A DNA stretch of 64,000 bases from Gorsachius magnificus (lineage: Eukaryota; Chordata; Aves; Pelecaniformes; Ardeidae). Below are positions 46,401 to 59,640 of the stretch, piece after piece. Position numbers and translations under genes: made by a program. Under the pieces are notes generated by a model. That model was not told where the DNA came from. It saw nothing but the letters and a program-made list of their open reading frames with translations, and searched no databases. The stretch is taken from contig CM067081.1 in NCBI GenBank assembly GCA_034008185.1, positions 153,666,258 through 153,730,257 of the forward strand, given 5' to 3'. Numbering within the stretch: position 1 is the first letter of the stretch; every line of letters starts with the position of its first letter.

Positions 46401-47784
46401 GAGCTGCACTCATCACTACTTACTTAAGTGGGACTAAAGCTCCCAGTGCCTCTACATGTTTTTATGTGACTAATGGGATACCTATACCCCAGGGTTCTCC
46501 TTTCTCATGTGAGCATCTGATAACGTACATCTCTTTTCAACTTAATACTCAGTTCCCAATTACAAAACAGTCTGTCAGACACTCTAATGGAAGGGAAATA
46601 TCCTTCGTGTAAAAATTAGCATAGCTTTTAGGAAATTACGATACAGAAGCCAAACTGTTCACATGGAAAAGAAATAAATTTATCTAGATAGGAAATATTC
46701 CATCATATGTAGAACATGTATTAGTGTATTAACATGCATGTCAATTATCTACAGTGTAGCATATCACTAGGCACTTATAAACACTTACCGCCCATGAAAG
46801 TCAGTAGACAGCACTACTGACTAATGCCAAAAAGACGCAGAATATAATGCAACAGATTCATAGCAAAGTCACATTCACTGATTATAAACACCTCTAGTAC
46901 GCTACCTCACTATTTACTTAGCCCATACTCCATCAGTTTGTCTGCAAGGATGTTAGGGAAGATAGTGTCGAAAGCCTTGCAAAAGTCAACATAACAGTCA
47001 TTGCTTCCCCTCGTCTACCAAGCCAGTCATCTCATTATAGAAGGCTGTCAGGTTGGTCAGGCATGATATCCCCTCCATAAATCCATGCTGACTACTCTCA
47101 ATCACCTTCTTATACTTAACTTTATTTTTTTATTTGTACATAATATATTTTTTGAAATGGCTTCCAGAAGGATTTGCTCCATCACCTTCCCAGGAATCAA
47201 GGTGAGACTGATCAGTGAGCAGTTCCCTGGATCCTCCTCCTTGCCCTTATTGAAAACAGGATTGACATTTGCTTTGTTGCAGTCTTCAGGAACATCCTCT
47301 GATCATCATGACCTTTCAAGGACAACAGACTGGCCTTGCAATGATATCAGCATGCATCTCATCAGGTCCCAGTCTGTTTGAATGTTCCCTAACCTGATCA
47401 GCCTCTACAACAGGTAAGTCTTCCTTGCTTCAGCCACTGGTGTCAGGGGCCTGGGATTCCTGAAGGCAGGTCTTACCAGTGCAAATGGAGGTAAAAAAGG
47501 CATTGAGCACATTGATTTTCCCATGTACTTTGTCACCAAGTCCCCTGCCTCGTTCAGCTGTTGCCTACAATTCTTCCTAGTGTTCCTGCTGCTGCTATGC
47601 CTACAGAAACCATGCTTGTTGCACTTCATGTTCCTGTCAGGTTCAACTCCAGATTTACTCTGGCTTTCTGTACCCCATCCCTGTGAAATTGAGCAGTGCC
47701 CTCTACAGCCCTCCTGGCTGGCCTGACCCTGCTTAGAACTGTTGTATTGCAGGGGAGGATTGGTTTTGGGGGGAGAAGTGCAGT

Positions 47785-47809
47785 GGGGTGTTGTTGGGTG
47801 GGAGGGGGG
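47785..47809 (+). other. Predicted G-quadruplex motif
   Basis: G runs of 4, 3, 3 and 6 with loops of 7, 1 and 1 in a G/T-rich stretch that interrupts the CR1 relic. Confidence 0.6.
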
Positions 47810-48006
47810 TTTGTTTGTTTTTTTAAATACTTGAGCTTCGTCTGGAGCTTGTCATGCATCCTGATGCTTTTGCTTGACTTACTGTATTTGAGGATGGACT
47901 GTTCTCAAGCATTGAGAATGTGATCTTTGAATATCAACTAATTTTCCTGAAGCCCGTTTCTACAGTCATATCACATGTTACTCTTCCAAACAGTTCCTTG
48001 AAGAGG

Positions 48007-48360
48007 TCAAAGTCTGCTCTCGAAGTCCAGGGCTATGATTCTGCTGTTTGCCCTGTTCCCTCTTTTCAGGATCCTGAACTCCACCCATCTCATCATTACT
48101 GCAGGGAAGACTGCCCTGACCTTCACACTCCCCACCAGTTCTTCCTTGTTTGCAAGTACAAGATCCAGCAGAGCACCTCCCCTCATCAACTCCTCTATCA
48201 CTTGTGTCAGCAAGCTCTTATCAATGCATTCCAGAAACCTCCTGGATTGCTTGTGCCCTGTTGTTCCTTCAGCAGATATCAGGATGGCTCGTGCTGTCCA
48301 CTTGAGTACCAGGGCCTGCAAACATGAGGCCACTTCCAGTTGTCTGAAAAAAGGCCTCAC
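48007..48360 (-). pseudogene. CR1 ORF2 endonuclease-domain remnant
   Basis: A 117-codon open piece within the CR1 at 46918-48655. Its middle 70 residues align by eye to the end of the CR1 endonuclease. The first ~25 residues look degenerate and the frame is closed beyond. Confidence 0.82.
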
Positions 48361-50286
48361 CTTCTACCTCTTTCTGAACAAGGCACCTATAGCAGACACC
48401 CACAACAACGTTGCCTATGTCAGTTTGCCTTCTCATCTTGATCCATAGCTCTTCACAGGCTCATCATCCATTCCACAGCAGAGCTCCAAGCATTCCTGCT
48501 TCTCTCACATGTAAAGGACAACTCCCCCTCCTCACCATCCTGGGCTTGTCCTTCCTAAATAGTCCATATCTATCCACTGTGCCACTCTAGTCACATGTGC
48601 TATTGCACTATGTCTCTGTGATCCCAGTGAGATCACAGCCTTGCAATCTTCTGATATTTAGTAGAAAGTATAAAGAACAACTTTTTCCTGCATATTAAAA
48701 TATGCTATGCAACTGAATAGACCCTCTCAAGCAACTGATTTTATAGAAGCAGGTAAAAGTAAAACCTACAAAACTGGTATCACATATTGCCAAATGCCAG
48801 TTTTCAACTTCCACTCAAATGTATAGTTTTCTGCTCTTGTTAAGATCTATAAGATTTTTTTGTGTCTTTAATACATATAATTTGTGGTATAAGATTATAA
48901 TATTTCTCCTCTGAAGAACATTCATCCTGCACCCAGACAACTCTGTGCATTCACAGAACACAAAGCACAGATCAGTCTCAAGTTTTTTTATTGAACTCCA
49001 AGAATGGAAGCTGCATGTCTTCAAATGCCTCTTAATGGACATAACTAGAGTTCTAAGGCTTGTAGTCATGGGCCATAAATGCCTACGAATGAGAAGGCAA
49101 AAAACTGGCATCAACAGACAAATGCATGATGGACAAACAAAATAATGAGATAATTTTGGCCAGTGGGAAGCTCAACACACTAATAACCTAGGTGGCTGTC
49201 AAGACTTTTGTAGGCACCAAAGAAAGCAAGAGCTAGAAGGCAGTACTTAAAAGGAAATTACAGGATGATTTTGCACAAAAGCTTATGGTTATTTTCCTTG
49301 GGAGCAAATGGCAGTATGAAAATATACAAAGACCTAGATCCACAATGGTACAGAGGCACTGTATGAGGTGGCTCAGCTGGTACTTAATTGAGGATCTCAG
49401 CTAGAATTGCTTACTTTATCATTTAACATGTGGGAGGGATGCCTAAAACGGGGTAGGGTGGGAGAAGAGGCTATGCATAAACATATCCCAGGGACAGGCA
49501 GTTAAGGTGGTTCCTTTTTGGTAAGGCATATTCTGCATTGTCCTCTGGCTATAACTTTGCCTACTCCAGAGAATGTATTTTGTATGGCCCTGCTGTGAAA
49601 AGATAGCATTAAATTAAGACAACAAAGCTCCAATTTAACTAGAATTAGGTGTAGCAAATGTGATGAAACTGGGCATTTGTAAGTCTGTGAGAGAAAAGAA
49701 ACCTCAGGGATGATAGATAGTAATAACAATAATAATAAAGCAATATTGTTTCTTACATAAAGGGTCTTAAGAGACATCAGAATCATCAGCTTCATTTTGC
49801 AGCTAGAGGGGCTAATGGATTGGGTGGCAAAACAATTAATCTGAGCTGGCTTACAAGGTAAGTGGCAGAGCAGGGAATGGAAATCCCACTCCCTGAATCA
49901 ATGTCCTGTTCACAAGATCATCTGATAATGGCAAATCACCTTCAAGAAGTTATCAAAAATGGAGACTCTAGCCAGGGAATTCTTTCTAGTTATTACTGTG
50001 AAGATAACAAGGAGGAAACATTTTCTCCTGCAAAGCCAAGTGACAACTTATGTTCATGTCACTTAGACTTTGGAAAGAGCTCGCATCATGACTCCTTAGA
50101 GACTCATCCTCAGAAATAGTAAAGAGCAGGATGATACAGATGGGGATGCAACATGCACCAATTCATGTTGCCTTCCGGTGATTAAATACGAAGACTTCTA
50201 TCTGGCTCCAATGCATCTTAATCCAAGTATTTTTTCACTCTACCAAATAAACCTTTGGAATTAAACATCAGTATTTAAAACTTAAC

Positions 50287-50300
50287 TTTTTTTTTTTTTT
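50287..50300. repeat. Poly-T tract (14)
   Basis: An uninterrupted run of 14 T with no recognisable retroposon next to it. Confidence 0.85.
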
Positions 50301-51404
50301 ATTGACATTCACATAAACTTTAGTCCATTTCAGCTTCTTCACACCTCCAAATCACCTCCCTATTATCTCTTTTACTTATACTGAGCCTCAGATTCACCAG
50401 TTACTACAGCTGGTCAGTTCAGGCTCCTCCCAGCCACAGATGTCCACTCACTATCCTGCCCCTTTCCCCACGTGCCATGGGGTTGCCTCCCTTCTCCAAG
50501 CAAAGTGTGAAATAAAGCAGCAACACCAACCTGAGAGGCTGGAACAGCTGAGAAACTGAACTATCAAAAATCTAAACCATAATCCAGGAAGTAAAGTGCA
50601 AAAACGCCCACATGCACACACTTAAACCCCACAATATTTAATCAATATTCGCCAACCTATATCAAGTCCTGCAGTATTTATGTATAGGGATCACATGAGG
50701 AAGCACCTGGTAAAATGAGTAGCAGAAAACTGACTTTGAAGAAGGGTAAGTTGTAGTTGCTGGTTTGGGGGTTCAGGGGTTTTGGTTTGGGGTTTTGTTG
50801 CTGCTGTTGTTGTCTTCTAAGTGTAATTTTGAAAGGTGTTTCATTTACCCTGTGCCTAACCCTTCACATATGTGATTGATCCTTCAGATTTCTACTAAAC
50901 AGCACTGACGACTCAAAGCAGGCATGTGTTTTAATACCTTGCTGAATCAGGACCTGAGTTTTCCTGGAAGGAAAGATCAAGGTATTCTCCAAACCTCTTC
51001 CAAGAGGATTCTATGTAAAGCTTTCAAACTCATCTTAACACTCTGTGTTAAAGTACAGTACTGTAGAAGATCATAGTGAATCTAATCCAGCTTCCTGCAG
51101 CATAGCCTGTAAAATTTCATCCCCTTAAACTTTAAATGCAACAGCAAGGGTCGAAGCAGAGCACACCATCTACAAAGCCATTCAGTCTTGGTATAGAGAA
51201 CAGACATAAACTTAAGCCATATTCATCAAAACATAAGTTATCTTCACCTAAAAGCCACTTGGGTGGCTGGTGCCTTGATACTGCAATGTACTGAGTTCTT
51301 TACCAATAGCCAAGTGTGAGACTTGCTGTATGCTTTGCTTTAAACGGGACATTTGTGCAACTTGCTGGCTTAAGGCTCGCTTTCTTAGCACATACCAGTA
51401 CACA

Positions 51405-51663
51405 ATCACATGGAAGGTGCATGGGAATGCATCAGGGGAGGTTCAGACCTGACATTAGGAAACATTTCTATACAGAGAGGGTGGTCAAACCCAGGAACAG
51501 GCTTCCTAGAGAGGTGGTTGATGCCCCAAGCCTGATAGTGCTTAAAAGGCATTTGGACAATGCCCTTAGTAACATGCTTTAACTTTTGGTCAGCCCTGAT
51601 ATGGTCAGGCAGTTGGACTAGATGATCATTGCAGGTCCCTTCCAACTGAAATATTCTCTTCTA
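51405..51663 (+). mobile_element. CR1 LINE 3' fragment
   Basis: About 260 bp, antisense to DGKI. The plus frame encodes GRFRPDIRKHFYTERVVKPR and NRLPREVVDAPSLIVL, the CR1 ORF2 C-terminus. It is followed by GTTGGACTAGATGATC, AGGTCCCTTCCAACTG and an ATATTCTCTTCT tail of the (ATTCT)n subfamily type. 5'-truncated. Confidence 0.92.
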
Positions 51664-54600
51664 CACACTCCTAAACTGTCCCCTTCTGAACTAGCCTAGA
51701 AACATAAGAGAAGCAAGATGCAAGGGATGGAAACATATACTCTCTCTGTCTACAAGCCAGCTGAGGCCCAGAAGAAGTCTTAGCCATACCTACAAAGCAT
51801 CATGACCAAAGATTTCTACTACCTACTCTACAGGCCCAGACAACTCTGCACGTGTCTTCAGCCTTAAATTTTGGCCCACCAAGCAGAGGTACAAAACCCT
51901 GGTGTGCTAAAACCAGATCACCTCTGGACAGCAGACCTTGTCAAGAAGGCAGTGAGCAAATGTAGCCAGACAGTTCCCAAGCTGGGAAATCTGAACCGCT
52001 CTGTCCTGTGCTGCTCAAGTCTCCACAAGTTCTCATGTCTCTGCCTTGTGCTTCATTTCATAATAGAAGCATGGTCCTAATGACCAGCACTAATTCTGAT
52101 AGCAATGCAATGTCTTCTGTTGATTTAAGGATGGAGAGAGTACTAGCCAGAGATACTGCTCAGATTAACTGCCAAAACCAGACACCTACAGTCCACTCTA
52201 AAGCCGCCCTTGGTTCCTTCACAGGTCCATTGGAGACTGCAATGTTGAGGGAATGCACAGGAGCCAAGTGCTGGAGGCCTGACCTGGAGATTGCTTTCCT
52301 GCAAATTGAAAAGAAAAAGAAACAAATAAATGGAGAGTATATCCAATATAATTACCCAATATAATTATCCACCCCACCCTTCTCCAGAAATCAGAAGAGG
52401 CAGTACAGCATCTAATTTCAGCTTGGGTGAAATGGTGCTTGAATGCCATCTCCTGCTAAAGCAGTTTAGGAAAAGAATAAAGTAATCTGATCACTGAAAA
52501 TTACTGTTTAATGAAGATCAGTTACTCATCTGGCACTAAGATGAAATATCAAATCCAGTGGACTATATATGGTTCGGTTTTCCAGTTTCAGTGGAGTCCT
52601 CATTCGTTCCCCCTATTCCTTACATACCAGCTGAACCTGCTGAATCATTTTTTTTTTGCATAACTCCGAATAGCCTTTATTGGAGGAATGAAATATGAGT
52701 TTATGCAAAAAGCATGACATCTGTTGCTTTTACTTAGTTCATAGGCTGGGAAAAGTCATCCATTCAGCATCTGACTATGTAAAACAAGACATGAGGACAC
52801 CACTTAGTCAAGAAGGGGAGTCATACAGTACTACCTTTTTTGAACATATCAGCATCCCTCAAGGTATTACAGCTTCTTTGAACTTATATTTCAATTCTAT
52901 CTTTTTGGTCCAAAGTCATCCTTACAGCTCTTGAGACACAGATATGTCCTCCTTCAAAAGTCACAGATGGTGACCAGAAACCTTCCTGGAGCTCCACAAG
53001 CGCTGAGAGCGTATCCATTGCTTGTTTCCTCAGCAGCACTCAGCCCTGCCAGATCAGCCTTGAATAGTGAGCCATCAGGTGGAAGGAAGCACACTACACT
53101 GCTGCTACAAAGCTCAGCTGCACTTGGACAGTAGGTTTCATAAAGCTTGCGTTGTATATTTTAGCACCTGATGATGGTGGCCAAAAGAATCTCACAGCTT
53201 CAGCTGCAATGATTCAGAAGAGGACAAAAACATCTCAAGGAGAGATCTCCTTTTGTAAGCCAAATACACTCATCCCCCACAAAGTGAAATGACAGCCTCT
53301 TTATGTAAAGTGCATTTTTGTGATACCGCTCCCACAGTGGAACAGCTATTTATAGCATCTCCTAATCTTACCGCTGTTCCAAGGCAATAAAGGTCAATTG
53401 AGCCGGTGATGACAATCCAGGTCAGCCATACGCTAAACAAATCTTTTCGTTGTCCTGAAAATATACAGTGCAATATATATCCACAGTAAAGGAGCCTGGA
53501 AGCCTCGCTGCTCACAGTGCATGACCGGAAAAATTGTGTGGGCTGAATCAGAATCTCTTGAATTCCCTTTCCTGTGGTTAGCATCAACAACTCAACACAT
53601 TAACATCAGCCTCTGATCATCCAATATGCCCTTAACAATGTGGGCAAGACATTGACTTTAAAGGTTTTTTCAAAATATTATGCATTTGACTAGAGCCCAC
53701 TAGAGGGAAGGAGCTCAAGGAAAAGACTTTCACTACCTGGCAAGTATCAGGAGAGAACAATTTAACTAGAAAGATTTTAGATTTCAGCTAGAAAGATTCT
53801 TGTGTCTATTCATGGTTTACAACATGGCAATTTGTTTTGGTGGAAACGGGGCAGTATCACATTTTCCACCCTGCATCACTAACAGTGATAAAACAAACCA
53901 GTGGGTACTTAGTCCTGGCCTCACAACAGAGGAAGGAAGCATCCACTTTGTGCAACACACTTAAGCAAAGGTGGCTGAATAATAAAGCATTAGCTATTAA
54001 TTATTTGATGAAGAATGCCAACATTTTCAGCTAATAAGCCTTGCAGCCTATTACTTGTCAAGCTGTACATGACTGTAAAGTCGCGTGCATCCACTAAGTG
54101 AATTTCCTAAAGCAAAGTCCGTGATGAATATTCCTGGGAACAAATTTATCTGACCAGCCTGAGGACAAGGCTTCCAGCTGGAAGGCAAATTCAGCAGAGA
54201 CTTAAAAGGTAAATATGCCTAATGAACAGCCACAGACATCCCAGCGTCGAGCCTCGGATACTGTTTCAAGCCCGAATTAGAGATGTGCAAGCCTCCTGCA
54301 GCAGAACCTGAGACTTGGCCCACGTTCCTTTAAAAGTGAGCCGAGGCTGATGAGCCTTTTGGGGAAACTTGGCACAGTTTTGTGCCAACAGCCTGCCCTT
54401 CCTCTGCATGCCAAGCTGGATTTATGGGTTTGTCTGGAAAGCACAGAAAAGACAGGCATGACAATAATGCCTTTTTTTTTTCAGGTTTGTGTTAACATAA
54501 AAGCCTTAAAATGATCTCAGGGATTTCAAATTTGCATGAACCAGCCAGAAGAGACCCTTAGGCCCAGGGGCAAGCTAAAAGTGCCTACTTTTACACAGCT

Positions 54601-56429
54601 TCTTATCAGAACTTTTGTCTCGGAAATAAAGAGAGACACAAGAGTGTCAGACCACACTGCCTGCACCACAGATGCCTTTCCCACCAAAAAAAAAGAAAAA
54701 GAGGGGTCAGGCTAAAGAGCAGACACATGGCCTTCTAATAAGTATCAAGGCAGACGAGAGACAGGAAAATGGGGGGAAAGGGAAGGTAGCAAAAATCTGA
54801 TAAAGGAGTAGATGCTGAGTATCCAGGTGATCATATCTCATATTACTTTAACTAGCAGATTCCACCATCTGGCACTTTTCCAATAGTAAGGTAACATGAG
54901 TGGCTTTTAGTTATCTTTCCCAGCAATTTCATCTCCACTGTGCTCAGTGCATGAATGAAAACACAGGCTCAAGAGGCAGCCTCTCCCACAGAAGCAAGAG
55001 TAATCACTGTTCCCCTGATAAGAGACAGACGGAAAAAGTGAATCTGTGATTTCACAATATATTCCAGTCTTCAGACTGTGAAGTCCACAACTTCATTAAA
55101 ATGGGCATGCCAGCCAGCTTGCTGATGTAGCAAACAACAGCAAGGAAATGTCGCACCCTAAGTAATGAGCTATATTTTGATAATTACTTTTTCATATCCA
55201 GTAGTCAGTAATTTGTAGTAGATGTTATTATCAACTGAGCTAACAGACCACCATTGTGAACAAGCATGGGTGCACATACATGTTTATGTCATTAAATATA
55301 CAACAAAAATATCTGATGCTAATTCCATAGTTGATAGCATTAAGGAAATTCTTTAACAGAGCAGTTGACTGTCTCAGAAACCAAAAGCAATCAGACATTC
55401 AAGCTATTCAAGTATAATAACTGGGTTTTGTTTGGGTTTTTTTTTAAAGCATTACATTTTCTTTTTCATATTGCTGAAAAGTCAGGCGAGACTCAACCTA
55501 CTTATCAGATCAAAGGATACATATTTGATTAGGGGGGATTTGAGTTTCTATCCAAGGCTTTGGCTTTACTGAGCCTTTTCCCCCACCTCAGGCATATAGA
55601 AATCCTCCAGTGAGTTGTTTAGATGGAATAGTTATGCGTGAATCTTCAAAGACCACTAAAGACAATTAGTCAATAGTATGCAGCTCATTTAAGTGGCAGA
55701 AAATTCTATTTGGAAAAGAAAGAGTAAGCTAGTGCTGCACGTGGTTAACAGATTTGAGTGTCATTTTAGTTGTCACTGGTGTTGGAGTTGCTGCCTTTCC
55801 AGGCTGGGGTTATCACCCTCCTTTTCACAGGGGCATAAGTTACCATTGGGGTAGCCTCTCAGCTGCAAGGTTGAGAGATCATAAAAATGCAGAGACACAG
55901 ATCCTATGGCTAGGACATCTGCCAGGAGAGAGATTTTTGGGAGTCTTTTCTCAAAGTTAATCTAGATATTTACCGAGAAAAGGACAGTCATTTGTGTAAC
56001 AATGTTTAAGTTAGAATAGCTCTGCTTTTCTTTTAATACTCAATGTAGATAAACCCCACGCCTGCCAGCTCTCAGCTTTGCCAATGGAACTTGAAAATCC
56101 CTGTACAAGGCCAGATAGCACCTACACGCTGTACGAACAATTTATATGCACCCAAGTTTGTCTGGAGGTGGTTTTCATTCCTGCTATTCCATGCTTATGA
56201 AAGTCATGAACAAAATGTACTGGCTAAACTCTGGCATTATTTAAGTTTTCCCCATGCATCTCTGCTGATCGCACAGTGCTCCCACAACCCTCTGTTCCCA
56301 GCTTGCCTTCCAGGCACCTAACGTTCTCCTTTCAAGCTGACCACAGGGCAACGACTATTTCATTGCAACATCCAGATTCTTAAATTTTTTGCATTCAATA
56401 TAAAAGGAGCCAATTTCAGTCAAATCAAA

Positions 56430-57760
56430 TAATCTGTCTGGTCTGGTATCCCATTTCTGACAACAGCCAGTAGTAGGTGTTTAGAGAAGCACTGGCATAA
56501 ATGGGGTGATCCTTCCCCTGAAATACTCCAGTCACAGCTTCCAGTAACCAGTAGTTTAAGGACATCCTGAGCTGGAGGCTACTTCCAGACCTTTGTCTTT
56601 AATAGCCTGTAATGGTTCTTTACTCTAGGAATGCGTTGGTCCTTCCCTGAACCCATTTATACACTTGGTCTCCACAGCAGCCTATGTAACAAGCTCCACA
56701 ATTTAATTATGGGCAGTGTAAAGTACTTCCTTCTGTCTGTTTTAAAAATTCTGCTTGATAATTCAATTGTTGTATTATATTGTGAGGAACAGCAAGTAAT
56801 CACTTGCCTCACTACACCTTCTGTGATTTTAGGAGTCTCTACTCATATACCCCTCCATTCACCCTTCCCCCCACCAAGTAGAAGCACCCCAGACTGTTTA
56901 GGCTTCTGCTGATACTGAAGCCATTCTATCTTTGTCAACGTTTTCTAGCTTGATTATATATCTTTTTTTGAGGTAGGATTGCTAGAACTAGAACAAATAT
57001 TCAAGAGCTGTCAGCACCAGAGGTTTATCAGTGGTGTCACCATACTTTCTGTTTCCTGAGCCCTTTAGTTGCTTTATCACTGCGAGCACTGAATTAATGA
57101 TTTCATAGGAGTACGTGCAATTATCCAAGATTCCCTTTCTTGAGTGCTAAATGCTAATATAAAGTCCAAACTTGAAAGCTTTTTTTTTTCCCCTATGTGC
57201 ATTATTTTGCCCTCATCAATCTCACATTTCAATTGCAATTTGCTGCAGAGTCATTCAACATCGTAAGATCCTTCTGCAAATTTTCCACAATCAGCCTGTG
57301 CTCACCCTGACTAATTGTGCAGGGCCAGCTTAACCCCTCACACTTTGCTCCCTGTGAGCAGCACTGCTCCCATCACTGGTTGTCCCCATCAGTAAACTCT
57401 TCGGTAAAACCACCCACAGATTGCTAGCCACCCCATTGCTTGCTACATTTAAATTGTTTTAAGCATGGGAAGATCATCCTTTTTAGCCCTAGCTTCTGTA
57501 CCAAAAACTTTTTTCCTACCTTGTTGGAAGCTTTCCAGAAGCCCACATGGGCTCCCATGGCCAGACCACCCCAGCTCATGGGCCTCGTGCCTCTGCCAGC
57601 AATTCCTGTGAGACTCACGAGTCCTGGCTTCCTTAGGAAAAGCTGTGCTGGCTCTCCTCCAGCACATCACGTTCAGCTGTGCATTCACAAATCCTACATC
57701 TTAGCAGCAGCTCTACCAGTTCCTCTGATTAAAACTTGCTGCTGGGTTACCCCATCAGAA
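56430..57760 (-). mobile_element. Long ancient CR1/L3-like LINE relic
   Basis: About 1.3 kb of collinear antisense phrases of an amniote CR1-clade LINE, from near the 3' end to the RT region: GTCTGGTATCCC; CCACAGCAGCCTATGTAACA; AGCTCCACAATTTAATTATG; ATATCTTTTTTTGAGGTAGG; ATGTGCATTATTTTGCCCTC; TGCAGAGTCATTCAACATCG; AGCTTTCCAGAAGCCCACAT. Heavily diverged, no usable frame. It is the best-preserved old LINE in the window; family naming needs a repeat library. Confidence 0.7.
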
Positions 57761-59056
57761 CTCTGAGAGCCCCTGTGTGACCACCCCACTCCTTTAGGAC
57801 CGGAGCTGGTTTAAGGGAGCTATTATAAAGCCCTCTCAGCAACTTCTTATTTGAATTCTGTCAGAATACTTAGAAAATCAAATCCTAGTAATTAGTTATT
57901 GGCCTTTTTGTCAATGTAGTCTTTAGCCTTTTACATTAACCTTCCCATTTTCCTCAGGTTCATCCACACAAATAGCAGCTCAGCCTAGGACACTCTCAGG
58001 CACCCTCAGCAGTGAATGCTGATGCAAGAAATAAAATTAGCGCTAAAAGAAACAGACCTTTCAAAACTCCTCATGAAATACTTGCTTATGCATCTGTCAT
58101 TGCCTGCTGCCCAGGGAACCAGGGTATGGAAAAACAAAGATCTGGGTAGCTTCTGAGCCACCCAGCATCAACATCTCCAAGACCCCAATAGATCTTTCCT
58201 CCCTCTCTCTCAACCCCTCACCACACAGACCAGTTTGATAAAAGCTGCACGGAAACTGGTACATCTCCATGAAACAGGGCAGCTCTATGCACCTCTGACC
58301 AGCTTTGCTTTCAGCCTCAAGCCCAGCCTTCCTGCACTTAATAGGCACCTCAGAGTCCAGCCTGAGGACAAAGAAACAAATTTCCACTAACAATCTTACC
58401 GTGTACTTCAAACAGCAGCCCCAGAGCTGAGAGGTAACTATAGTACATCAACTCCCTGAGTAAGTTAGTTCTGGCAGGAGCATTCAGATCTATCACATCA
58501 AATACCATATTGAACCTTGTATTGATCAGGTACAAGACCAAACAGAACCTTTCCATGACCATCTCCTTGAGTAAAGTAACGAATCCTGTAGAGGAACAAG
58601 TAATATACAGGAATCCTACAGAAGGAAGTAAGAGACAAAGCAGAAGGACCATAAGACTTGCAGAAAGTTTGATCGGGCTAACAGAGGAAGAGCCTCTACC
58701 ACATCATATTGTCTTTTCTGAGTCAAAGAAAAAGTCAAAGTCATGTGGAGTTCTCTCTGAGCTCCTATCAGAGCTCAGATGTATACATATCACATGGTGT
58801 CACCCATTTTTCTTGGTCTTCCTTCCTCTCACTTGAGGGTTTGTTTGTTTTTTTTCTTTACGTTTAATTTATTTCTCTAGATTTCTTTCCAAATAGGTTT
58901 AAACATCAAGGGGTGCTTATGGTAGATGGTAACTAAATTTTGAGACCAACAGAGCCCCTCCCAATCTTTTGTTTAAGTGTATTCTATCTGAAAAGTTATG
59001 TACAAATGTAGTGTTTACTCTTACCACAAAAAGTGACAGACCTTGGAGGATTCCTT

Positions 59057-59092
59057 GCAGTAACAGAAATGTCAGCAGTAACAGAAATGTCA
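59057..59092. repeat. Tandem duplication of an 18-bp unit
   Basis: Two perfect adjacent copies of GCAGTAACAGAAATGTCA. Confidence 0.9.
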
Positions 59093-59344
59093 GCATTAAT
59101 TTGTGTGAGGAGGAAAGGCAAAAAGTGGATACAGTTGGTGATGCAATAAAGATGAAGAATATCCTTTATCCCTGCAATTCACCAAGAAAGAGACTAACAA
59201 AAGATCCTAGGAAATCAGTAAAAATTCAAATGCTTTCTTGAACTGAATTATTTTGCTTTATTTTTGCTGCAGCCAAAAATAATTTGGTTTAGGAAAGGGT
59301 TTTTATTTTTCTCTTTAGCCTTTAGCTTTCAAAGCTATGAATGC

Positions 59345-59640
59345 CAGGTCTGGAGAAGACCTTCTAGGTCATGAAATCTAGTCTTCTCTGTTTCAGGGAA
59401 ACTTATCATATATTTTAATTCATCCAGTTATCGAGACCCATCTCAAATCCAGCCTGGTTGTTCCCTCTCTCTCATTCCTACTCAGAAGCTATGCCAGATC
59501 TCCACTCTCCTCATCATTAAAATCTTTTTTGTAATGTCAATCCGAGATGCATCCCCTACACAATCTTCCTTAAGTTCTTATTATTAGGATTTTCACTTTT
59601 CACCCAAAGAGTTAAAGTTGAACCTACAACCTTTGATTTT
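59345..59640 (-). mobile_element. Ancient CR1-clade LINE fragment
   Basis: GGTCTGGAGAAGACCTTCTA, GGTCATGAAATCTAGTCTTC and a later TTTTTTGTAATGTCAATCCG block follow the order of antisense CR1-clade 3' ends. Weaker than the other copies; boundaries approximate. Confidence 0.5.

Larger units (their letters stand above)
46918..48655 (-). mobile_element. CR1 LINE internal fragment (endonuclease end to RT)
   Basis: 1.7 kb in sense with DGKI. Minus-strand translation of 48007-48360 gives CR1 ORF2 strings such as GHKQSRRFLECIDKSLLTQV and GALLDLVLANKEELVG (end of the AP-endonuclease domain). Near 47405-47629 is a NEAGDLVTKYMGK-like string. The low end reads KAFDTIFPNILADKLMEYG (RT motif A region). 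Many stops and frame changes, plus a G/T-rich insertion at 47755-47823. No 3' end, so it is an internal relic of an older subfamily. Confidence 0.9.

Noticed and set aside
48035..48448. 137-codon plus-strand frame
   Set aside because: Antisense shadow of the CR1 ORF2 remnant on minus.
50760..50800. G/T-rich tract considered as a quadruplex
   Set aside because: Loop between the third and fourth long runs exceeds the usual limit.
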